The notes below the pieces were generated by a model, which saw only the letters and a program-made list of their open reading frames with translations, made no database searches and was not told the DNA's origin. The position numbers and the translations under genes are program-made. From the NCBI GenBank assembly GCA_930367215.1, contig OV884059.1, forward strand, positions 99,746,993-99,810,992: a stretch of 64,000 nt of DNA, read 5' to 3'. Positions 56,257-64,000 of this stretch are shown here, one piece after another (the stretch's first letter is position 1; the number at the start of each line of letters is the position of its first letter). Source of the stretch: Pollenia angustigena. Its lineage: Eukaryota > Arthropoda > Insecta > Diptera > Polleniidae.

Positions 56257-58086
56257 ATGAACATAAAAATGCAATTTTACAAATTCATTATTTTATTTCT
56301 AATTGTAAGAATTTCCATTGCTAAATTAACTCCACCTAAAAATAGAAATGAAAGTAATTTTCCTTTAGGCATCGTCAATGAATTAAATCAGAAACTCGAT
56401 ATAAAATGGAATGCTGTGGTTACTTTAGAGTTTAAACAGGAAATTGAAGATGCGCTTAAATCATTGAGTTTGCCTGTACTGTTAATCACAAAGAAACTTG
56501 ACACAAACATCAAAACTTTATATCGCGACCAGCTTCTCACTATAGTGTACTTACAATTTTCATCTTTAAATAATGTCTATGAAATCGTCGAAGAACTTTT
56601 AAAACATTCACAATTTACCCATATTTTATGGATAATGCCGGAAGCCAGCATGACAGACTTGTTGAGCTTAGCAGACAAAAATTGGTTTTCTGCTTATACG
56701 AATGTTTTGTATTACACAGATGAAGGATTATTTAGTTACCAACCAGTGCCCAACATAACAATTTATCGTATAAGACATCTAAAAGAGTATGTCGATAGAA
56801 AAGAAGTACAAGATTTTCAACAATATCCCTTAAAAGTTCCCATTCTGGCAATTCCCCCACGTTGTTATACTTTTCAAGATCGTTCTGGAAAAACAATAAC
56901 TACTGGATATTTATTTAAAATTATTAAAATTTTTGCACAATACTATAACTTACGCTTAATAGATATTCAAGGTTATAATATGTCCTTGGATTATGAGAAA
57001 CTTACACAGGGTGTGAATAACAAAACTTTGGATATTGTGCCTTTTGGATTGTTTATGTTCGATCGTTTTGCAGGCAGCAGTAGCGATGTTATGTGGAATA
57101 TGAAATTGCTTATTGCAGCACCTTATCCCCCACCCCTGTCAAGAACTGAATATTTCCTACATCCGTTCACTGTTGCCACCAGGACTTGTATTCTTCTACT
57201 GCTGTTGTTTTGTGTTTTTGCAGTTTCTTTTATTTACTACCGGCAACACTATACGAATAAAATAGATTTTGGCAAATCCGCTTTGTATGTTCTGGCCGTG
57301 TTCATCTGTCAATATCACGCAAATTATAAAGTCGAAACTTTTATGCACAAGCTGATTTATTTTCTTATGTTCATCAATGGTTTCATTTTGACCAATTTGT
57401 ATTTGGCCAAATTATCCACTCAATTCGTTCAAGACATTTATGGAGCGAAAATTGAAAAATTGGAGGACTTAAACAAACCTTCATATCAACTTCTAATAAT
57501 TCAAGCTGATTATAATTTTTTAGCCCAGTTACCTGAAATGCGTGAACTCATAATCAACAACACAAAAATTATAAGTGGAATCGAAGTTATGCAAGCCCAC
57601 CGCGACCTGAATAATTCATATTTGCTCATGGCATTTGAAAACAAATTGGACTTCGTATTCTCTCAGCAGCGTTATCTAAAAGTTCCTCGTTTGTATAAAA
57701 TCAATGAAGCAATCTTGATAACGCAGGAGTATTTTACCGCACGACGAGATTTACCTTATCTTCAGTTATTCAATCGTTATTTGAAATACATAATGGAATC
57801 AGGTATTCTAGCTAAATTTATGGAAGATTCTAACGTCGATGGCATTCATAGTGGAGAAATTCATTTCTTTAGTGAATCTGAAAGCAGCGATGTACTTTTA
57901 GATTTTAATTATTTTAAGACTATATTCCTTTTTTTCGTATTCGGTATGTGTGTTTCTCTAATTGTATTTATAGTGGAATTGTTATATGCTAAATATGTTA
58001 AGAAAATCAGCACTGGTTTTGGAAATCGAATTGGAGTCAAATTAAAATCAAGCAAATTATGTAAACTTTCCTGTTTAGAAAGTTAA
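56257..58086 (+). CDS. Divergent ionotropic receptor, copy 3 (609 aa)
   Basis: Paralogue of the tandem pair. The start is set at the ATG before MQFYKFIILFL, matching copies 1 and 2; an in-frame ATG 144 bp upstream would add 48 residues that bury the signal peptide. It has the same domain order: signal peptide 1-22, S1 from about 193, TM1 about 309-328, pore loop, TM2 about 363-386, S2, TM3 about 553-575. The S2 part near residues 405-455 is notably diverged (PSYQLLIIQADYNF, GIEVMQAHRDL), while the last 120 residues before the tail are nearly identical to the other copies. The tail ends ...SSKLCKLSCLES instead of the lysine-rich tail. The gene is intact. Confidence 0.87.
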   Translation: MNIKMQFYKFIILFLIVRISIAKLTPPKNRNESNFPLGIVNELNQKLDIKWNAVVTLEFKQEIEDALKSLSLPVLLITKKLDTNIKTLYRDQLLTIVYLQFSSLNNVYEIVEELLKHSQFTHILWIMPEASMTDLLSLADKNWFSAYTNVLYYTDEGLFSYQPVPNITIYRIRHLKEYVDRKEVQDFQQYPLKVPILAIPPRCYTFQDRSGKTITTGYLFKIIKIFAQYYNLRLIDIQGYNMSLDYEKLTQGVNNKTLDIVPFGLFMFDRFAGSSSDVMWNMKLLIAAPYPPPLSRTEYFLHPFTVATRTCILLLLLFCVFAVSFIYYRQHYTNKIDFGKSALYVLAVFICQYHANYKVETFMHKLIYFLMFINGFILTNLYLAKLSTQFVQDIYGAKIEKLEDLNKPSYQLLIIQADYNFLAQLPEMRELIINNTKIISGIEVMQAHRDLNNSYLLMAFENKLDFVFSQQRYLKVPRLYKINEAILITQEYFTARRDLPYLQLFNRYLKYIMESGILAKFMEDSNVDGIHSGEIHFFSESESSDVLLDFNYFKTIFLFFVFGMCVSLIVFIVELLYAKYVKKISTGFGNRIGVKLKSSKLCKLSCLES

Positions 58087-59037
58087 TAAGCATAATCCGT
58101 TTTAAGTAGCATAACAATTGTTTAAATCGAGTAAAACTACGATATCTTAAAAAACAATTGAAAATATTTATTGATTAATAAATATCACTATATTTCTTGA
58201 ACATGTTCGAATGTATAAGTAGTCCGAACGAAGGGCTAAGAAAATCGATTAAAACTTCTAGTCTTGAAATGGATTTATAAAATATTATATTATTACATAT
58301 GATTGATCAGTACTATATATTATGTAGTTATATAAGATTTTATTACTTTGTCACATAACTTGTGATTGATTTTTAAAAAAATAGTTCTGTTTATTAATCA
58401 TCTATGAAATGAATAAAATGGAAAATATAAAAATAAAAAATCTTTATAATAACTTAATACTGGAAAAATAAACACTTAACTACCATGTAGGAAGTCAAAG
58501 TCTACAAACTTAAAAAAAATTGTTCTCTTGTAAAAAATATTAATCATTGAGGCCAATCACACTGTGTCACAAATTTTGAACAAAGCCGTGACCACTGAAT
58601 CCGAAGATCAAAAGTAGACAGTTTTCGAGATATTCCAAAATAACCGTTAATTGTGATTTTAAAAAAGATGACGTCACTTCAATAAAAGTATCTTTGAAAA
58701 TATTCAATGGACTTTTGATTTATATTTCCTTTTGAAAGATAATAAAATTACTAAAACAACCACATATCGTTCAGAAGGTGCATTTTTAACCACATAGTAA
58801 CTCCTTTTTTAAGTAAGATATAAAAATGAATGTAAATTTAAAAAAATAAACAAAAACAAAATCGTGTTTAAAACTGCACCAATTTTCTCATATTTTTTTC
58901 AAAAAATCTTAAATGATGTCTTCATAATTATGGCTCCTGAAATTCTCCAGAAAGCTTGTTACAACCAAACCAAATGACTTCCATGCCTATGACACATCTT
59001 CAGACAAAATCTAAACAAATTTGAAATCTTTCAGTAG
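58087..59037. other. Intergenic, AT-rich
   Basis: No gene seen. A segment near 58700-58760 (ATAATAAAATTACTAAAAC) is the inverted relative of 62735-62775, another scattered repeat pair. Confidence 0.4.
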
Positions 59038-59471
59038 CTATGTTATCCGTGAATCCACAAAAATTTTAATATTAAAGAAGAGGTCTTTAATTTTTGCATC
59101 TGATACGTTGGGAAAAACTGTTTTCAGGTATTCAAATTTGACACTGTTTCTTCTTTTTAGCAAAGCTCTGACGAATCTTTTGTATAAGCCAAGTTTAATA
59201 TTCTTTTTTATCAGAGCTTTGTAAATGAAATTATATTGGCCAAGCGTAAAATTTACTCTATCCGGCCAATATTTTCGATCATAGTGTTCATGACGCGCAC
59301 GGCTGTCCCATTTACACAAAAACAGCAATAGTTTGTGTTGCCTTGTTGCAAACCATTCACCATGGCAACAACTTTTAGATCGGCACAGATTTTCCAGTTA
59401 TAAAAAAACATTAATTTCTTAACCCTTTCGCTACATTGTATACATATGGATACACTCAACTGTGGAGGCAT
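59038..59471 (-). pseudogene. Relic of a widespread arthropod repeat gene (CCF.C.WDSR type)
   Basis: The minus strand encodes ICADLKVVAMVNGLQQGNT, then CCF, then after a frame change LCKWDSRARHEHYDRKYWP, IKLGLYKRFVRAL and FP.VSDAKIKDL. From memory these match a multi-copy uncharacterised arthropod protein with motifs YTKYCCFLC.WDSR, HIKLGL and LS.AKI. The frame is shifted between the halves and the 5' side is interrupted by the TTAA element at 59423. Non-functional. Confidence 0.55.
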
Positions 59472-59647
59472 CAGACAATCTCCAGGTCATAGAATTGGCT
59501 TAGATAGCGGCACGTTATTGTTTTTTAAGATCTTATGAATTATTTTTAATGAAAAACTCTTGGATTTTTGCAAAATTGAGAAAAATATAGCATTTAAAAA
59601 AAAAAACGTTTTTTTATATAAATTTTTTTTTGAAAAATACATTTTTT

Positions 59648-61073
59648 ATACCCTCCACCACAATTAGTTGTGAAGAGGGTATATTCAGTTTGTCATTCCG
59701 TGTGAAACTTTTTTACTATTCATCTCAGACCCTATAAAGTATGTATATTCTGGGTCCTTGAGTAATTTTAAGTCGATTTAGCCATGTCCGTCTGTCTGTC
59801 CGTCTGTCCGTCTGTCCGTCTGTCCGTCTGTTGAAAACACGCTCACTTTCGAAAAACTCAAAAGAAATCAACAAACTTGGTGTCAAATTGCTTGTAGTTA
59901 TCCTAAGCAGTTTGGGATTGAAATTCAGCAAAATCGGTTCAATAGGATCTGAGCTATGAATCAAAATGTGGAACCACCACCTAAAAAAAATTGATAATTT
60001 TGTTACAAAAACTAACATAAATGGTGGAAAAATGCACAGAATGATATAAGATTTCGCAACAGTTCGTTTTATTCAACTGGAAATCACCCTGTTAAATTTC
60101 GTGAAGATCCGTCAATAATTTACCCTAGGCCCCATATAAGCCCTACTCCCGGAAAACAGTATATTAAACCTAAAACCCTAACTAACAATGCTATCACTAC
60201 AGATTTTGGCAAGTCACAGTTACATAGGACTAAAAATTAAACTGTTAAGTTTCGTGATGATCGGTCCATAATTTACCATAGGCCCCATATAAAACCTACT
60301 TCCGGAAAACAACTTAGTACGCCTAAAAACGTAAAAAATAATGCTATCATAACAAAATTTGGTACATCAAAGTTTTATTGGACAAGAAATAAAATTGTGT
60401 TATTTCGTGAAGATCGGTCCATAACTTACCCTGGGCCCCATATAAACCTTACTCCCGGAAAACAGTTTAGTACGCCTAAATCCGTAAAAAATAATGCTAT
60501 CATAACAAAATTTGGTACATCAAAGTTTTGTAGGTCAAGAAATAAAACTGTGTAATTTCGTGAAGATCGGTCCATAATTTACCCTGGGCCCCATATAAAC
60601 CCTACTCCCGGAAAACAGTTTAGTACGCCTAAAACCGTAAAAAATAATGCAATCATAACAAATTTTGGCCCGTCACAGTTTTATAGGACTATAAATGATA
60701 CTGTGAAATTTCGTGAAGATCGGAACATAATTTACCCTAGGCCCCATAGAAACCCTACTCCCGGAAAACAGTTCAGTACACCTAAAACCATAATTAATAA
60801 TGCTATCATAACAGAAATTGGTACGTCACAGTTTTAAAGGACTAGAAATGACGCTGTGAAATTTCGTGATGATCGGTCCATAATTTACCCTAGGCCCCAT
60901 ATAAACCCTTCTACCGGAAAACAGTTTGGTTGCCTTAAACCATAATTAATAACAAATCGTCACAGTTTAAGATTATAATAACATCATACAGATATTACTC
61001 CTTAAACATTCGAACTGTCGGTGGAGGGTATCAAAGATTCGGCACAGCCGAATATAGCACTCTAACTTGTTTT
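59648..61073. mobile_element. Dispersed fly repeat carrying a 153-bp minisatellite
   Basis: Starts TATACCCTCCACCA and ends GGCACAGCCGAATATAGCAC followed by TTGTTTT. It has a (GTCTGTCC)n tract at 59791-59830 typical of dipteran repeats. From about 60110 to 60930 six copies of a 152-153-bp unit (word TTTACC.TAGGCCCCATATAA; starts about 60112, 60262, 60415, 60568, 60720, 60873). Non-autonomous; related fragments lie at 53870-54122 and, inverted, 62140-62340. Confidence 0.65.
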
Positions 61074-61091
61074 ATTTCAAAAAACATGTAT

Positions 61092-61832
61092 ACAGTCAGC
61101 GTCAAAAGAAAGTGTACACCGAACAGTTCCACATTTATAAGTCCGTAGATGTTAAAAGGGGGAGAGTACAAAAAATCTGTTTTTATGTTTTTGAAGTGTA
61201 TTCAGTACTTGTTTATTTTAATAAAAAAAATTTGTCATTTATTTCTTCTTCATGTTCAAATTAACATTAATCTCAGAAAACGCCTTATTTTACGCGTCAA
61301 AAAAAAGTGTACAATCTCATATTATTTCCATGTTTCTGCGTCATAAAGGTAACTTGACCCCTAGTTTTTTGTTTTTTTCTTCTTAAAATCATATTACGAT
61401 GTTTAATTATCTTTCCTATCTATACTGATCAATTAAAAGTCATGTTAACTTTAGTTTGTAAATAACATGTTAACATGGGTAAGCAGACTACAGTAGAAAC
61501 TCGTAATTTAGTGGTAAAATTGGCATCTTAAGGCAAATCTTTGAGAGAAATAGGCAGTACTATTGGCAGATGTCATAATTATGTGAAAAAAAATTATAAG
61601 GTAAGTACAAAAATGTGAAAAATGTTAAAGAACTTCCACCCTCTAGCAGACCTAAAACTTTGTCCGACGTGGAGAAGAGGACCAAAGTGCGAAAAGTAAA
61701 GGCTAATCCCTGGCGCAGTACAGTAAAAATAGCAGAGGAACGAGCAATAACATTAGGAGCAAGTGTTAGCTAAGCACTACATGAACATGGGATATATCTT
61801 AGTGTTCCCAGAAAAAAGCCACTTGTATCTGT
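61092..61832 (+). pseudogene. Tc1-type transposase relic
   Basis: From ATG 61475 the frame reads MGKQTTVETRNLVVKLAS, stop, GKSLREIGSTIGR, then after disruptions PPSSRPKTLSDVEKR, TKVRKVKANPWRSTVKIAEE, a stop, and LHEHG...PRKKPLVS: the paired HTH region of Tc1 transposases. The catalytic DDE part is missing. Upstream, GTCAGCGTCAAAAGAAAGTG (61094) with a second similar word at 61294 are probably terminal sequences. Confidence 0.65.
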
Positions 61833-61976
61833 AAAATTCAAAAAAATCGTCTGGAATATGCGAAAAAGCAACACAACAAAAATATTTTTTCTTATGGGCC
61901 AAAAAATATTAATTTATCTTCGTTTTTATGCTTTTTCGCATATTCCAGACGATTTTTTTGAATTTTACAGATATTT
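61833..61976. repeat. Snap-back hairpin at the Tc1 relic
   Basis: About 44 bp (61831-61874) are repeated perfectly inverted at about 61932-61976, with a spacer of about 58 bp. The arm includes TCGTCTGGAATATGCGAAA from the transposase sequence, so the transposon reading frame was copied back on itself. Confidence 0.8.
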
Positions 61977-62606
61977 TTTGCATCAATAGTTTTTTGTTTT
62001 AAGCCTGAAAAAAGCTGTGCAGATTTTTTAAACATAGTATGTATCCATATGGATACAAACGCAAGTTATGGTGTTGAATTATATACACACAACGGATATA
62101 AAATAATATTAAGTTTGATGCTGCTGAGTGGTTTTTATATGGGGCATTTTGCAAATTATGGACCGATCATCACGAAATTTATAAGTGCGGTTTCTAGTCT
62201 TATAAAACTGTGAAGTAATAAATTTTATTCTGATAGCATTATTAATTAAGGTTTTATGCGTTATATACTGTTTTCCGGGATTATGGCTTATATGGGTCTA
62301 AAAGTAAATTATGGTCCGATTTTCGCGAAATTTTACAGCATGGTTTCCGCTCGAATAAAACGAATTTTTGCAAAATCTTTTAGAATTCCGTGCATTATTC
62401 CGTTATTTATGTTAGTTTTTTTTTAACAAAATTTCTTTACCATAACCGAAAGATGTATCCATATGGATACAGTCCAAAAAATACATTTAGGGTGCATTTT
62501 TTTCACAAGTGAGTATTGATTGTTGTTATTAGGGCCAATAATAATACAAATCCAAAAAATTGGATTTTTTTAGTAACCCAGTAAAAACTTGTAGCGAAAG
62601 GGTTAA

Positions 62607-64000
62607 GGTTTGGTTAAAAAAAAATAACTTGAAAAGAGCAAAATTGCAAAAAATCATAAAATTTTTCATGAAGTTTGAACTTTTGTCCACTGTCACTCTG
62701 TCACTTCTTGACCAATTTTTACAAGCTAACCATGGTTATTTTAGTAATTTCATTATCTTTCATTTAAAAAGAAGAAATATCTAATCCTTCTTATTCTTTT
62801 TAAGATATTTGCATTTAAGTGACATCATATTTATTAACCCACGGTCTTAAACATGTTTTTATTTTCACATTCGTAACGCATGAGTCTAGCCAGACCCAAC
62901 CAATCTTTGAATATAAATAAATTTGTTAATTTAATGTTATATTATACACATTTATAATTTAAATAAAATATTAAAATTATTATATGAAATTATATGCGTA
63001 CATATTCATATTATTTTTATTTATTATATACAAATTAACATGTTTTAACAAAATATTTCTAAAAACTGAAAAATAGATTGTTTTATTTTATAAAATGTAT
63101 ATCAGATGTTTGTAATATGCAATACTATTTTATTTGTTATAAAAAAGGGAAATAAAATAAATGTATTAGCTTTACGGATTTTTACTTTAATTTTAGAATT
63201 ATAGAATAATTTTAATTTTCCAATGTGCACAATTTGACAAAAAAAATTTTTTGGAGTATGTATAAGAATATTCGATTATCAATAATAAATAGAACCAATT
63301 CGCTTGCAATTTTTCTAAAAAACTGCAAAATAAAACCAAAGTCCATCTTTCGGTGGATAGTTTTGTTGGTAAATGGTGTTGACTCTGCATTGTCAAACCG
63401 GAATTTTATGCAATGGATACTTGAAAGTAAATTGACACAGTTACCGTTTTTTGGCACTTATGTAGCTGAAAATTAAAAACAATCTTCATGGAATCCAAAC
63501 AATGATGGTAATAGAAATAGGAAGTTTGGTAGCGACCTAACGAGCCTTCTTATATGGAAAAATTACCGCAACATTTTTGCGACCAATATAACAGTACGGC
63601 TTTGAGAGCAAAAAAATAACATTTTCACCTTGAATGACTTCCATTAAAACAAATTCCATATGCCAATTAAGTTAATCAGTGGTCGACGTTCGCGTGTTCT
63701 ACCATCATGAAAGTATCAGTGCAATTTAGCGGTAATAAGACTTTGCTCCCCTGAATATAGGTGAGTTCTCTGAACACAACACAATTTCAGAACACTTTTG
63801 TTGGAAATACTACCTGCCAGCAAAATTCCTATTTATGTATCTAATTTTTTTACCAATTTGTTTTAGTGATGATCAAATGCAATATTTGGTGTGCAAAATC
63901 TCTTGGGCCCAACTCCGAAACGCATATTATTTTGACGCTGCGTATAGCAACATTAAGTTGCTGCTTATTCTATTTTGGTCCAACTTTACTATAGAAATAA
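62607..64000. other. Right flank, no recognised gene
   Basis: AT-rich DNA. Overlapping small ORFs on both strands at 63199-63476 have no domain. The first 170 bp include the repeat pair described for 58700. Sequence after 63480 is slightly less AT-rich but gives no coding or RNA signal that I can support. Confidence 0.35.

Larger units (their letters stand above)
59423..62602. mobile_element. 3.18-kb composite TTAA element (piggyBac-type ends)
   Basis: TTAA at 59419-59422 and 62603-62606. The left end CCCTTTCGCTACA and the right end TGTAGCGAAAGGG are inverted. A palindromic word ATCCATATGGAT lies near both ends (a variant at 59444-59453; 62046 and 62458). There is no piggyBac transposase. 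Later insertions fill it: a minisatellite-bearing fly repeat and a Tc1 relic. Confidence 0.65.

Noticed and set aside
63199..63476. Overlapping ORFs on both strands near the right end
   Set aside because: Both strands open by composition. No domain or repeat support; cannot be called a gene.

Overview
This is an AT-rich, intron-containing insect nuclear sequence, most likely from a brachyceran (calyptrate-type) fly. The evidence is three divergent chemosensory ionotropic receptor (IR) genes, a Ty3/gypsy errantivirus-type LTR element inserted at TATA, and dense fly-style MITEs, piggyBac-type TTAA elements, Tc1 and LINE relics. No host gene other than the IRs is recognisable. The species call is inference.

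Layout. (1) 1-2818: AT-rich flank with one doubtful small ORF and a truncated dispersed repeat. (2) 2819-43849: a tandem segmental duplication with a unit of about 8.76 kb. Unit A is 2819-11574. Unit B is 11575-18425 continuing at 41549-43849. Each unit carries one intact 616-aa IR gene, two MITEs (372 and 763 bp) and a fold-back repeat. The duplication junctions share the tetranucleotide AAAC. (3) 18426-41540: a 23.1 kb insertion that splits unit B and is flanked by a perfect 8-bp target-site duplication, TAAGCCTA. It is a giant palindrome, with about 7.9 kb arms around a 228-bp loop. From tip to centre each arm carries: a terminal region of degenerate repeats; a C2H2 zinc-finger/family B DNA polymerase gene with an embedded HNH/endonuclease VII-like motif and one small intron; an 11-bp-period satellite; a broken A32-type packaging ATPase; and a coiled-coil ORF that runs into the loop. 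This gene set is Polinton/adintovirus-like, but no integrase, capsid or protease is seen. (4) 30419-37531: a young LTR retrotransposon inside the right-arm polymerase. It has 915-bp LTRs, a tRNA-Lys type primer site, gag, a TTTTTTA frameshift site, pol and no env. (5) 43850-55700: intergenic DNA packed with decayed mobile elements. (6) 55718-58100: a third, more diverged IR gene (609 aa) with a related upstream segment. (7) 58100-64000: a TTAA-bounded composite element of 3.2 kb carrying a 153-bp minisatellite, a Tc1 transposase relic and a snap-back hairpin, inserted into a decayed arthropod repeat gene.

Working together: the IR genes form a small expanding array of probable ligand-gated chemoreceptor subunits. 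The giant palindrome is the most unusual object. It combines a pPolB replication gene, fold-back architecture and an 8-bp target duplication, and only the polymerase remains largely intact. This suggests an element that may have turned into a palindrome by snap-back replication and then inserted in that form.

Limits: all alignments were made by eye. Repeat boundaries, identities and family names need database confirmation.
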